Source: Paenibacillus pinistramenti (GTDB taxonomy: Bacteria; Bacillota; Bacilli; Paenibacillales; Paenibacillaceae). From it: DNA of 64,000 nucleotides. Position numbers and translations under genes: made by a program. The stretch lies in contig NZ_VAWG01000009.1 of the NCBI RefSeq assembly GCF_005869875.1, positions 88,943-152,942 on the forward strand. Direction: 5' to 3'. This document shows, piece after piece, positions 35,283-43,980 of this stretch (positions within the stretch are counted from its first letter, which is position 1; every line of letters begins with the position of its first letter). The notes below the pieces were generated by a model. It searched no databases. It saw only the letters and a list, made by a program, of their open reading frames with translations, and was not told where the DNA came from.

Positions 35283-35339
35283 GTCGTTCTCCTAATCATA
35301 AGTCGTTCTCCTAATCATAAGTCGCTCTCCTAATCATGA
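35283..35339 (-). repeat. Three tandem 19-bp repeats carrying SD-like and ATG sequences
   Basis: GTCGTTCTCCTAATCATAA occurs at 35283-35301 and 35302-35320, and with two changes at 35321-35339. Read on the minus strand each unit contains ATG and AGGAG. They lie just upstream of the maturation gene start and may influence its translation. Confidence 0.85.
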
Positions 35340-35374
35340 TACGTCATCCTTTTCCGGGGAATGCCCATTTCCGA

Positions 35375-35995
35375 TCAGACTCCGGCCCTTTTAAAGCCTT
35401 CCATAATCCTGTTCCAGCCAGGATCGAACCCCCGCCAGTCCCTTCCGCCCGAGATGGTCACGGAGGCTACCCGCTGAATTCCCCAATCGTCGTAGCTGAT
35501 CTCTCTGGACGCATCCTGATGGAGGTTCACAATCAGCAGCCGAAATCCTTTATTGGCAATAGGGTTAAGGGCCCGCTCCAGCTGATAGGCTTCCGAACTG
35601 GTCGTCAGAATGCGGACAAAGCAGACGGGATGCTCTTTAATGAGCCGCAGGAACCGGGCAGTCCGGCGGTCGGCTTTTTCTCTGAACGAAGGATAAAGTG
35701 TCCTGGGGTCGTACGGTACAGGGAAATCATGATAGGACTCAATCTGGTAAGCGGTATCCTGAATGACATAATGGTTCTGGACGATATTGACCGTTCTTAA
35801 ATTCTCCCATTTCCAAAAATCCTTAAACTGCAGCCGAAGCAGCCTGGACAAATGAGGGACCGAATAGGAAAGGAACCAGTCCAGCGGCCCGGCGCTTTGA
35901 CGGAGTCCCAGCCTCCTCAGCTGATAGGCGGTTTGGCAGGTCGCTCCAAGGCTGATATAAGCGGGATAGACTCCGCGGCAGTGCTTCCAGTTCAA
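35375..35995 (-). CDS. DUF1796 papain-like cysteine peptidase
   Basis: 206 residues. N-terminal SLGATCQTAYQLRRLGLRQS followed by AGPLDWFLS is the DUF1796 signature (SLGxxCxxA...PxDW), in which the Cys is the proposed nucleophile. KGFRLLIVNLHQDASREISY supplies later conserved residues. The start is TTG, supported by GAGGTG 9 nt upstream; no ATG fits. It lies between tiny protein 5 and the maturation protein on the same strand. In this setting it could remove a leader or process the tiny proteins, but that is inference. Confidence 0.82.
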   Translation of the reverse strand: MNWKHCRGVYPAYISLGATCQTAYQLRRLGLRQSAGPLDWFLSYSVPHLSRLLRLQFKDFWKWENLRTVNIVQNHYVIQDTAYQIESYHDFPVPYDPRTLYPSFREKADRRTARFLRLIKEHPVCFVRILTTSSEAYQLERALNPIANKGFRLLIVNLHQDASREISYDDWGIQRVASVTISGGRDWRGFDPGWNRIMEGFKRAGV

Positions 35996-36144
35996 AGCGG
36001 CTCACCTCTTGGATTTATTTTTCCGGTCATAATAAAGAATGGCGATCCCGCCCCTGCACGCAGGAGATGAGACCGCCCTTTGCTTTTCCTTTATAGCTTA
36101 ATCTGAGCTGCTGTTCATTTGATTGGCGTGGAAGCGCCTCTCCC

Positions 36145-36294
36145 CTAGTAAGGCCCGCCAACCAGAAGAGTACGGCTAATGATAACCAACAGAATGAACA
36201 GAACCAGAATCGCGCCAGTCGATGTAAACGCACCAGGACCTACTCCGCCACAAGATGCGCACGATGCACAAGATGCACCACCTGCAACCGCCAT
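36145..36294 (-). CDS. YjcZ-like tiny membrane protein 5, Cys-richest candidate TOMM substrate
   Basis: 49 residues, the first gene of the locus. Head MAVAGGASCASCASCGGVGP has three SC units in a row, then GAF, the shared helix TSTGAILVLFILLVIISRT and LLVGGPY. AGGAGG precedes the ATG by 10 nt. The SCASCASCGG run is the most obvious heterocyclisation-like motif in the window. The rest is so like protein 4 that one arose from the other. Confidence 0.85.
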   Translation of the reverse strand: MAVAGGASCASCASCGGVGPGAFTSTGAILVLFILLVIISRTLLVGGPY

Positions 36295-36321
36295 AAGCTA
36301 GACACCTCCTCGATCAACATC

Positions 36322-36360
36322 TACCTCATCATATCCGCTATTAACACGATTTGACTGGGC
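36322..36360 (-). promoter_or_regulatory. Promoter-like element before tiny protein 5 and the TOMM operon
   Basis: Minus strand: GCCCAGTCAA, 16 bp, then ATATGAT and GAGGTA, the same layout as before proteins 2 and 4. If it is a promoter, it would drive protein 5, DUF1796, the ThiF-like protein and YcaO together. Confidence 0.5.
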
Positions 36361-36522
36361 TTTCACCCTCCTGCCCTGAGAAAAAGCAAACTCCGGCCTA
36401 ATGGTGCAGACTCCTAATCCAATTCATAAACGTTATGAATGACTTGTGTGTCTGCCGAAACATCCTCAAACCAAATTGCGTATAAGAGATAAGAGCTTAC
36501 ATTAAGCAGGCAGGTGATAACA

Positions 36523-36772
36523 ATGCACGATATACGGAGATTTGCCATCATGCTTAGCCTGTGACAATAAGTTCCTTCCTGGGGGTTACTTGATCAAGCA
36601 TTTTTATTGGAATGTACCGAACGATCAATTTGGCAGACTGTCAAAAGCTAAAATTCATTGCTCATGCTGGATGTGCAGCCAGAAGAGCCGGACACTGGGT
36701 TTGCCGAAATCACAAAAAGCCAGAGTCGAGGGGCTCCAGTATCAGATTATGAACGATCTCGAAAGAGATTAG
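36523..36772 (+). pseudogene. Small Cys-containing protein, possibly frameshifted
   Basis: The conserved-looking part is GRLSKAKIHCSCWMCSQKSR with three Cys in CSCWMC and a helical tail, a pattern I associate with a family of small Cys-cluster proteins. AGGTGAT precedes ATG at 36523 (MHDIRRFAIM), but that frame stops after 13 codons. The Cys-rich part is in the next frame, open from TTG at 36542. A 1-nt shift near 36555 would join them. Function unknown. Confidence 0.5.
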
Positions 36773-36985
36773 TTCAGCAGTCTTGAGGAAGAGAACGAGG
36801 ATCTGAAATGCTGGTCGAATATCTAAAAAAGATTAATCCGAATCTGCATGGAGAGGGAAGCTGGATAAGCAAGCCCGGTTCAGGATCATCGAAATAATGA
36901 CGGTGAACTGCTCCATCGTCACGTCATGTAAAGATTGCTGAGGTGAGGCCAACCCGCTAATCGGATCGGCCTACTCCAGCTTGCC

Positions 36986-38341
36986 TTATAAGCTTTGAAC
37001 CGCATCTTTAATCGTATTCACCAGATAAACGAGATCCTCCTCCTCCGAGGAAAGCGGAGGCGCAATAATAAGCACATTACTGAAGCCGGGGATGGTGTCC
37101 CCGTTTCTTCCAATAATGACGCCCTTCTGCCTGCAGGCTGCGATGACTTGGGTAATGACAGCCTCGGATACCGGGATCTTTGTTTCCTTATTCTCAACAA
37201 GCTCAATTCCGTACAGAAATCCGACGCCGCGGACTTCCCCAACATTTGAATGATTGTTCAGTTCATGCAGGGTGCTGAGGATCTGTCCGCTGTAATGCTC
37301 CACTCTTGCTGCAATGTTCTCCCGCTCGATGATTTCAATGTTCTTCAGCGCCACCGCGCAGGATGCCGGATGGCCGCCATACGTAGATACATGCCGGAAC
37401 GATTGATTTGGGCCGGTTCCCTTGAATTTTTCGTAAATTTCTTCCTTGACGGATGTCGCACCAAGCGGCAGGTAGCCGCTCGTCAGTCCTTTGGCCATCG
37501 TCACGATGTCCGGCTGCACGCCTTCAAAGTGCATAAAACCAAACATTTTGCCTGTACGCCCGTATCCCGATACCACTTCGTCCATGATGAGCAGCACATC
37601 GTATTTCTTGCAAATCTCCGATACCCGCTGAAGATATCCATCGGAAGGAATGATGACGCCTCCGCCAGAGATGAACGGCTCCATGATCACTCCTGCAACC
37701 GTATCCGCCCCTTCCCAAATGATGGTCTGCTCCAGCATGTCCGCGGCTTTTAGGTCCGATTCAGGCGTATCCCCAAACGGAGAGCGATAGCGATAAGGAG
37801 GCTGCACATGCAGGAAACCGGGAGCAGGGGGATCGTAATGAAATCGGCGATTGGCTTGAGCTGTTGCACTTAAAGCTCCGAGCGTGCTGCCGTGGTATGC
37901 TCTATAGCGGGAGATGAATTTGTATTTGCCGGGCTTTCCGTTTTGGGCATGATACTGCCGCGCAATTTTGAAGGCCGTCTCGTTAGCCTCGGAGCCGCTG
38001 TTGGAGAAGAACGTTTTATAGTTTCCGCCCCCCAGCAGCCCGCTGATCTTGGCAGCAAGCTCAATTGCCGGCTCATGACTCAAGGTTAGCGGAGAATAGG
38101 ATAATTTCATCATTTGCTCAGCAGCGGCATCAGCGATTTCCCGACGTCCATGGCCCAGATTCAGACACCATAAGCCTGATACTCCATCGAAATAGCGGTT
38201 GCCGTCTATGTCATAAAACCACGAACCTTCTCCGGACGCCGCGATGACAGGATTGGAATTTCCCGAGTCTTTATAGAGTGCATGCCACAGATGCTTCTTG
38301 TCCTTCTCAATCAATTCAGGTTGTATGACTTTAGTGCTCAT
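36986..38341 (-). CDS. Class III aminotransferase (omega-amino acid/pyruvate type)
   Basis: 451-residue PLP enzyme. Substrate region GVSGLWCLNLGHGRREIADA, cofactor region FFSNSGSEANETAFKIARQY, Asp in LLIMDEVVSGYGRTGKMFGF, and catalytic Lys in TMAKGLTSGYLPLGA. Such enzymes move an amino group from an omega-amino acid or amine to pyruvate, giving alanine. The adjacent alanine dehydrogenase would then release ammonium and regenerate pyruvate, and the aldehyde dehydrogenase in the cluster could oxidise the semialdehyde. Good match in logic; the amine is not known. Confidence 0.93.
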   Translation of the reverse strand: MSTKVIQPELIEKDKKHLWHALYKDSGNSNPVIAASGEGSWFYDIDGNRYFDGVSGLWCLNLGHGRREIADAAAEQMMKLSYSPLTLSHEPAIELAAKISGLLGGGNYKTFFSNSGSEANETAFKIARQYHAQNGKPGKYKFISRYRAYHGSTLGALSATAQANRRFHYDPPAPGFLHVQPPYRYRSPFGDTPESDLKAADMLEQTIIWEGADTVAGVIMEPFISGGGVIIPSDGYLQRVSEICKKYDVLLIMDEVVSGYGRTGKMFGFMHFEGVQPDIVTMAKGLTSGYLPLGATSVKEEIYEKFKGTGPNQSFRHVSTYGGHPASCAVALKNIEIIERENIAARVEHYSGQILSTLHELNNHSNVGEVRGVGFLYGIELVENKETKIPVSEAVITQVIAACRQKGVIIGRNGDTIPGFSNVLIIAPPLSSEEEDLVYLVNTIKDAVQSL

Positions 38342-38373
38342 TATCGTTCTCCTCCTTCTGCTCTCATTTAGAA

Positions 38374-39504
38374 TTAGGATACGGCTTCCTGAGTAACCAC
38401 TTCATGAAGCGGTATAAATGGCTCGTTTAATGCTTGGGAAACAGCCTTGAACGTCACTTTGCCTCGGAATGTATTTACACCTTTAGCAATAGCATTATTA
38501 TGGAGGACAGCTTGTTCGAATCCATTATTTGCGATATAGAGGCCATATTGACTTGTTACATTCGCCAAGGCGAAGGTTGATGTGCGCGCGACTGCTCCCG
38601 GCATGTTGGCAACAGCATAATGAACAACTCCATGTTTCACATAGGTTGGCTGGTCATGAGTCGTTGTATGATCTACGGTAGCAATGGAGCCGCCTTGATC
38701 GATGGCAACATCGACTACAACAGATCCCGGCTCCATCTCCTTGATCATCGCTTCTGTGACGAGCTGAGGCGCCCGGGCTCCTGGAATCAGGACTGCACCA
38801 ATCAGGAGGTCAGCCTGCTTGACTTCTTCTGCGATATGGAAGCGGTCGGAGATGACGGTCTGCACTCTTCCCTTAAACAGATCGTCAAGCTGTCTCAATC
38901 TCTCCGGGTTAACGTCCAGGATGGTCACATTTGCGCCTAATCCGAGCGCCATCTTGGCCGCATTTGTCCCGACAACTCCGCCGCCGATTATAACAACGTT
39001 AGCTGGTTTGACGCCTGGCACCCCGCTGATCAGAATTCCTTTTCCACCTTGGAACTTCTCAAGCGAGTGAACCCCGACCTGAACAGACATTCGGCCTGCC
39101 ACCTCACTCATAGGTGTCAAGAGAGGCAAAGAACCGTTATCCAATTGGATGGTTTCATAAGCAATCGCGGTTACCTTGTTGGCAATAAGTGCGTGGGTAA
39201 GATCGGGCTCGGCGGCTAAATGCAGATACGTAAAGAGGATTAAACCTTCCCGGAAATATCCGTATTCCGACTTCTGCGGCTCTTTCACCTTCATCACCAT
39301 CTCCGCTGACCAGGCTGCACTTGCAGAGGGGACGATTTTGGCTCCCGCCTGAATATAATCCTCGTTTGTAATCCCGCTGCCCTGACCGGCTCCGTCTTCG
39401 ATCCATACTTGGTGGCCCGCACTGACAAAGGAGAATACTCCTGCCGGTGTGATGGCAACCCTGTTCTCATTATTTTTAATCTCTTTAGGTACGCCGATAT
39501 TCAT
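38374..39504 (-). CDS. ald: Alanine dehydrogenase
   Basis: 376 residues from [20 protein letters not shown], the invariant N-terminus of the family; GGAG lies 10 nt upstream. Catalytic His and Lys are in MKVKEPQ and YLHLAAEP. The NAD fold is [22 protein letters not shown]. The enzyme interconverts L-alanine and pyruvate plus ammonium. It lies 32 bp upstream of the aminotransferase and 28 bp after the SafE gene, in one operon. Confidence 0.97.
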   Translation of the reverse strand: MNIGVPKEIKNNENRVAITPAGVFSFVSAGHQVWIEDGAGQGSGITNEDYIQAGAKIVPSASAAWSAEMVMKVKEPQKSEYGYFREGLILFTYLHLAAEPDLTHALIANKVTAIAYETIQLDNGSLPLLTPMSEVAGRMSVQVGVHSLEKFQGGKGILISGVPGVKPANVVIIGGGVVGTNAAKMALGLGANVTILDVNPERLRQLDDLFKGRVQTVISDRFHIAEEVKQADLLIGAVLIPGARAPQLVTEAMIKEMEPGSVVVDVAIDQGGSIATVDHTTTHDQPTYVKHGVVHYAVANMPGAVARTSTFALANVTSQYGLYIANNGFEQAVLHNNAIAKGVNTFRGKVTFKAVSQALNEPFIPLHEVVTQEAVS

Positions 39505-39532
39505 GATGATACACTCCTTCACTTAGTCATTT

Positions 39533-40288
39533 TTAATAGATTAATAGAATCCCCGTAACGAAGATAATGGCATGAACCACAGTATAGAATGAACGCTCTG
39601 AAATTTTGTCGTTCAGCTGCTTCCCTAAATAACCGCCCGCATAGATTAAAGGTACAAACACCAGAACAAGCAGCAGATTGCGGATAGACAAGATCCCCAG
39701 CACGAGGTAGGAAATAATTTTTATCGTATCCATGACCGCCAGCAGCATCGCGATGTTTGCAGTAAACTGCTTTTTGTCTACCGATGAATCATGCATAAAC
39801 AACAAAATCAATGGCAGGCCGCCGGAGTTTGCTGTCGCTCCCACGAAACCTGAGGCGGCTGCCCCGAGCTGATAGAGAACGGCTTGCTTTTTCCCGCCGG
39901 CCGCCCCCGCACCATCCTCCGACGTTTGCCTTCTCTTTCGGACCCACAGCAGCAGAATCCCCATGAGTATGGCACTTATACCAATGGCCGGCTTCAAGAT
40001 TTGTTCGTCGACCCAGACCAGCATTAAGGTGCCGGTCACTGTTCCGGCGATCCCTATGGGCAGCATCCGGGCGATAAGCTCCCACTGGATGGCCTCCCGA
40101 TGAACCCTCGCCCCGGTAAAATTGCTGAACCACAGAATAGGTGCAAGCAGGGTTGTCGCCGTCGAAGAGGAGACAAACAGAGTCAGGATGGGGTTCAGCA
40201 GCATCCCCGCCCCAAAGCCAAAGCCTGCTTTCGCAAGGCCACTGAGCACCGCAAACAGAAGGAGTACTGCACCAAGCCCCAGATTCAT
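39533..40288 (-). CDS. TauE/SafE-family membrane exporter
   Basis: 251 residues with seven or eight hydrophobic helices and the family pair of inverted halves: LSGLAKAGFGFGAGMLLNPI in the first and AASGFVGATANSGGLPLILL in the second. TauE/SafE proteins export sulfite or sulfonate-derived anions. In this cluster it may mean that the catabolised compound is a sulfonate such as taurine or that another anion is exported. The TauE link makes taurine:pyruvate-type transamination an attractive but unproven reading. Confidence 0.88.
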   Translation of the reverse strand: MNLGLGAVLLLFAVLSGLAKAGFGFGAGMLLNPILTLFVSSSTATTLLAPILWFSNFTGARVHREAIQWELIARMLPIGIAGTVTGTLMLVWVDEQILKPAIGISAILMGILLLWVRKRRQTSEDGAGAAGGKKQAVLYQLGAAASGFVGATANSGGLPLILLFMHDSSVDKKQFTANIAMLLAVMDTIKIISYLVLGILSIRNLLLVLVFVPLIYAGGYLGKQLNDKISERSFYTVVHAIIFVTGILLIY

Positions 40289-40321
40289 TCCATCTCAGCT
40301 CCCCTGTCGCTGCACCGCGTT

Positions 40322-41740
40322 TTACACCGATACATAAACGGTTTTCCATTCTGTGTAGAACTGGATGGCATGGCTGCCTTGTTCACGGAACCCGCCTATG
40401 CCTGTTGCTTTGATACCGCCGAACGGCATCTGCGGTTCGCTGTATGTTGACGGAACGTTAATGTGCACGAGACCCGACTCAATTTCATCGACATATTTCA
40501 TGGCCGCAGCAATGTCCTTCGTATAGAGACTTGAAGACAAACCATATTCAATGGAGTTGCACTGCTTCAAACATTCGTTCAAATCGGAGAATGTAAGGAG
40601 CGCAAGCACCGGCCCGAACACCTCCTCGTTCGCAATCGCCATGTCTTGGGTTACATGATCAAACAGCTTCGGCTTGATAAAATACCCCTTCTTGGCCCAA
40701 TCCTCTTCCGGCTCATCTTCACCAAAGAGAAGCAAAGCGCCCTCCGACTTAGCGATGTCGATATACCCGCGAATCGTATCATACTGCCGCTGATCCACGA
40801 CCGGGCCGACGATTGTCGATTCTTCCGTTGGAGGCCCTAGCTTGACCTTCTCAAGCGTACGAACCATCATTTCGCGGAATTCATCGTACACCGCCTCGTG
40901 TACAAAAATCCGGCTGGTCGCCGTGCAGCGTTGTCCTGCGTCGAGCAGGCCGCCTGACACAATATCCTGGCAAGCCCGTTCCAGATCCGCATCCGGCAGT
41001 ATGATGAACGGATTCTTACCGCCCATTTCCGCTTGAAATCGAATGCCCCGCGTAGCAAGAACCTGATGGATTGCCCTCCCGGTACGGGTAGATCCAGTAA
41101 ACGTAACCGCCTTGATCCGTTCGTCCTCCGCAAAAACCTCACTAACTAGCGGACCGTCGGCAATCAGCAGCATAACCAGGTTGCGCGGCAGCCCTGCTTC
41201 CTCCAGAAGGGCGATAAACTTGCGGGAAATAAGCAGTGACTGAGGCGCAGGTTTCCATACGATGCTGTTACCTGCTACCAAGGCCGGAGCAATCTTCCAC
41301 ACCGGAATCGCCAATGGTACGTTCCATGGCGTAATGACTCCGACTGTTCCGAGAGGCTGCTGTTTGGAGTAGCTGAACATGCCAGGCCGCCGCGATGGGA
41401 TCGTCTCCCCCTTCATTCGATACCCTTCGCCTGCAAAGAACCGCAGGAAGGAGATACTTCTCTCGATCTCGCCGATACCGTCCCGCAGACATTTGCCAAC
41501 CTCCTCCGTAACCAATCTGCCCCATTCTTCTACCCGCTTCTCCAGCAGTTCAGCGATCTTAAGCAGAAATTCGCCACGGACAGGAGCCGGCGTTCGTGCC
41601 CAGGCCTTTTGAGCTTCTGAAGCTGCGAGGACGGCATTCTTGATTTCTTCCTTACTCATCAATTCGAACTCGGCAAGAACTTGCTTTGTCGCGGGATTAA
41701 CTGAGCAGATCTTTTCCTTCTGTCTCAAAGAATTTGTCAT
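40322..41740 (-). CDS. NAD(P)-dependent aldehyde dehydrogenase
   Basis: 472 residues from [20 protein letters not shown]; the frame is open 52 codons further upstream, but that part is non-conserved and overlaps the promoter. Cofactor region [16 protein letters not shown], active-site Glu in [14 protein letters not shown], and nucleophile Cys in [13 protein letters not shown] are all present. It probably oxidises the semialdehyde produced by the aminotransferase. A TnrA/GlnR box and a -10 TATGAT lie upstream. Confidence 0.95.
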   Translation of the reverse strand: MTNSLRQKEKICSVNPATKQVLAEFELMSKEEIKNAVLAASEAQKAWARTPAPVRGEFLLKIAELLEKRVEEWGRLVTEEVGKCLRDGIGEIERSISFLRFFAGEGYRMKGETIPSRRPGMFSYSKQQPLGTVGVITPWNVPLAIPVWKIAPALVAGNSIVWKPAPQSLLISRKFIALLEEAGLPRNLVMLLIADGPLVSEVFAEDERIKAVTFTGSTRTGRAIHQVLATRGIRFQAEMGGKNPFIILPDADLERACQDIVSGGLLDAGQRCTATSRIFVHEAVYDEFREMMVRTLEKVKLGPPTEESTIVGPVVDQRQYDTIRGYIDIAKSEGALLLFGEDEPEEDWAKKGYFIKPKLFDHVTQDMAIANEEVFGPVLALLTFSDLNECLKQCNSIEYGLSSSLYTKDIAAAMKYVDEIESGLVHINVPSTYSEPQMPFGGIKATGIGGFREQGSHAIQFYTEWKTVYVSV

Positions 41741-41769
41741 TCCATTCCCTCTCTCTCGCTTGCTTGTAA

Positions 41770-41784
41770 TGATGTATTTACAAC
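41770..41784 (-). promoter_or_regulatory. Candidate GntR operator before the ALDH gene
   Basis: TGATGTATTTACAAC, 14 of 15 identical to 45675-45689 before the amidohydrolase gene. Both sit at predicted transcription start sites of the cluster, so they are likely operators for the GntR protein encoded between them. Confidence 0.55.
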
Positions 41785-41797
41785 CTGTTCTGTACTT

Positions 41798-41849
41798 ATC
41801 ATAGTGAATACAGAATCCGATAACTTTAATTGTGTCAGATAATCTGACA
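41798..41849 (-). promoter_or_regulatory. TnrA/GlnR box and -10 element before the ALDH operon
   Basis: TGTCAGATAATCTGACA (41833-41849) fits TGTNA-N7-TNACA exactly. TATGAT on the minus strand (41798-41803) would place the start site near 41791, so the box centre is about 50 bp upstream, the classic TnrA activation position. Confidence 0.75.
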
Positions 41850-41866
41850 TGTTTTTTTACTGGTAT

Positions 41867-41902
41867 AGAAAAAGCGAAGAGCAGGATGCTCCTCACTTCC
41901 CC
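41867..41902 (-). terminator. Terminator after the GntR gene
   Basis: Minus-strand 12-bp stem (41887-41898 with 41872-41883, two wobble pairs), 3-nt loop, followed by TTTTT. It separates the MFS/GntR unit from the ALDH operon. Confidence 0.8.
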
Positions 41903-41905
41903 TGT

Positions 41906-42685
41906 TTAAAAATGAATTTGCTCAAATGGGGTCATTTCATCCTGCACCAATGAAGCCGGCCCTCTGCTGGACTGCTCGACCGTAAACCGGAATCTTGACC
42001 CGAGATGCAGGGCTTTATACTTCTCGATAGGCACGTTATTCTCGTCATAAGCAACGCCTCTGCAAAGCATCATTGGGGCGCCCTGCTCGACTTGGAGCAG
42101 CTCCGCTTCCTCCTGTAAAGCCGCGACGGCCTGGAAAGATTGAGTTGAGCCTTTGGCAGCAATCCCTTTCTTTTGAAATAACACGTATAACGGTACCCCC
42201 TCCATATCTTCCTGCAGCAAATCGGAATATAAAGCGCAAGGAATGAAGGATGTCCGGATCGCAAGAGGCTCGTCATTGGCCAGCCGGAGACGAACGATTT
42301 CGAATACATCGCTGCCCGGCTTGATCTTCAGCTCTGCAGCCAGTTTATCCGGAGCCTGTATCATCCGGCTGCTGATTAATTTCGCATGATGGGTGAGTCC
42401 GCTGGCCACCATCTCCTCCGCAAAAGTCCTGAACACATTCGCGTTTCCCGTGATGACAGGAGAAGAGACAAAGGTGCCCAGCCCTCTTTTCTTAATGAGA
42501 TACCCCTCCTGCACCAGCTCCCCGAGCGCCTGTCTGACCGTAGGGCGGCTAATGCCATATTGCTCGACCAAATCCAGCTCCGAAGGAATCTTCTCCCCTT
42601 TCGCCAACACGCCGCTGTTAATCTGATTCAATATCGATTCCTTGAGCTGGGAATAGTAGGGAAGCTTGCTGTTCAGATCGATCAT
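41906..42685 (-). CDS. GntR-family regulator, HutC/UbiC ligand-domain type
   Basis: 259 residues. Winged helix in residues 1-70 (KIPSELDLVEQYGISRPTVR QALGELVQEGYL, KKRGLGTFVSSP), followed by a UbiC transcription-factor-associated ligand domain (VRLRLANDEPLAIRTSFIPC, GAPMMLCRGVAYDENN). It starts 6 bp after the MFS gene stop. It likely represses the two cluster promoters through the shared TGATGTNTTTACAAC sites until the amine or amide substrate binds. Confidence 0.92.
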   Translation of the reverse strand: MIDLNSKLPYYSQLKESILNQINSGVLAKGEKIPSELDLVEQYGISRPTVRQALGELVQEGYLIKKRGLGTFVSSPVITGNANVFRTFAEEMVASGLTHHAKLISSRMIQAPDKLAAELKIKPGSDVFEIVRLRLANDEPLAIRTSFIPCALYSDLLQEDMEGVPLYVLFQKKGIAAKGSTQSFQAVAALQEEAELLQVEQGAPMMLCRGVAYDENNVPIEKYKALHLGSRFRFTVEQSSRGPASLVQDEMTPFEQIHF

Positions 42686-42691
42686 CAGTCA

Positions 42692-43942
42692 TCAACTCCC
42701 TTCAGAAAGATTGGGGATTACAATCGGTTTTCTGTCTGATTGCAGCGTGAGGAAGGACACGAAAATGACAAGGCCAAATGCGCACAATAACCAAACTGCT
42801 CCGTCGAAGGAGCCTTTGAAGAAATCAATGATCAGCCCCATGCCGAGCGGCGCCGCGAAGCCGGCGACCTGAGCGCCTATATTAACCAGACCTACAGCCG
42901 AGCCGCTTGTTTCCTCCGGCAGATGTTTAAGCGGAAGGCTAAAGATAATGACAGACAGGAACGCAGAGAACACCGGAATTAGAGATTGAAAGAAAATAAC
43001 TCCTATGACCGTTTCTGCATGGAACATAAGGTAGACGGTGATTGCAAGGCCGATTCCGCTGAATGCTCCGAACCATTTTTGAGCGCTGCTCTTCACTTTA
43101 TCAATAACCACCCCGACAGCCAGGAAAAAGATAACTCCCGTCAGGGCAGGAATCATTTGCAGCAGTCCGAGAGAGGAAATACTGATTCCCCGTTCCTTCA
43201 CCAGATATGTGGGAATCCAGGAGGATGTCCCCCAGCTGATAAAGCCATAGCCGAAGGAAGCGGCAACAAGACGCCAAATTAGTGGAGTTTTTAATAACCG
43301 TTTAAAGCTGCCTTTTGTCAATTTTTCCGTAGATGAGGTCTGGGCTTCTGGTCTCCTTGCTGAATTCTGCTCTCCCGGGTTCAAGAAAATCCAGTAGAGA
43401 ACTGCAATGCAGAGACCGCATCCTCCAATAACGGTAAACATTGTTCTCCAGCCCAGCTGAACAAGAAACACACTCGTTAATATTGGTGCAATAACCCCGG
43501 CCACCGTCATGGCGGACAGAAAGATCGACATTGCACGGGAGCGCTTATTCTCCTCGATCGTCGTCGAGATTAATTTTGAGCCTGCAGGGAAGAAGCTTCC
43601 CTCCGCTACCCCGAACAGGAACCTGATTACCAGGAGTGCCGTTATTGACCAGGCCAACCCGGTTAAACCGGTAAACAGCGAGAAACCGACAATAGAGATA
43701 AACAGCACAATCTTTTCACCAAAACGGTCGGACAACCAGCCGCCGGGAACCTGCATGATGGCGTAGCCCAGGAAGAAAATGCTGAGAATGAGGCCGCTGG
43801 CAGAAGCGTTCATGTGGAACTCGTCGGAGATTTGAACAACGCCATAGTTAATGACAAACCGGTCAAAGGAAGAGAACAAGTTCCCCAGGAACAGCAACGA
43901 TATAATTAATTTGGAATTCTTTAATACTGCCGCTTTGCTCAA
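42692..43942 (-). CDS. MFS transporter, anion:cation symporter type
   Basis: 416 residues, 12 helices. The loop 2-3 motif is GGWLSDRFGEKIVLF; NLFSSFDRFVINYGVVQISD is typical of the ACS family that takes up organic anions. AGGAGGAA precedes the ATG. It lies 38 bp after the amidohydrolase gene and just before GntR, so it is the probable uptake system of the pathway. Confidence 0.92.
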   Translation of the reverse strand: MSKAAVLKNSKLIISLLFLGNLFSSFDRFVINYGVVQISDEFHMNASASGLILSIFFLGYAIMQVPGGWLSDRFGEKIVLFISIVGFSLFTGLTGLAWSITALLVIRFLFGVAEGSFFPAGSKLISTTIEENKRSRAMSIFLSAMTVAGVIAPILTSVFLVQLGWRTMFTVIGGCGLCIAVLYWIFLNPGEQNSARRPEAQTSSTEKLTKGSFKRLLKTPLIWRLVAASFGYGFISWGTSSWIPTYLVKERGISISSLGLLQMIPALTGVIFFLAVGVVIDKVKSSAQKWFGAFSGIGLAITVYLMFHAETVIGVIFFQSLIPVFSAFLSVIIFSLPLKHLPEETSGSAVGLVNIGAQVAGFAAPLGMGLIIDFFKGSFDGAVWLLCAFGLVIFVSFLTLQSDRKPIVIPNLSEGS

Positions 43943-43980
43943 ACGCGATTCCTCCTCTTATAGGCTTATCATGGAATAAT

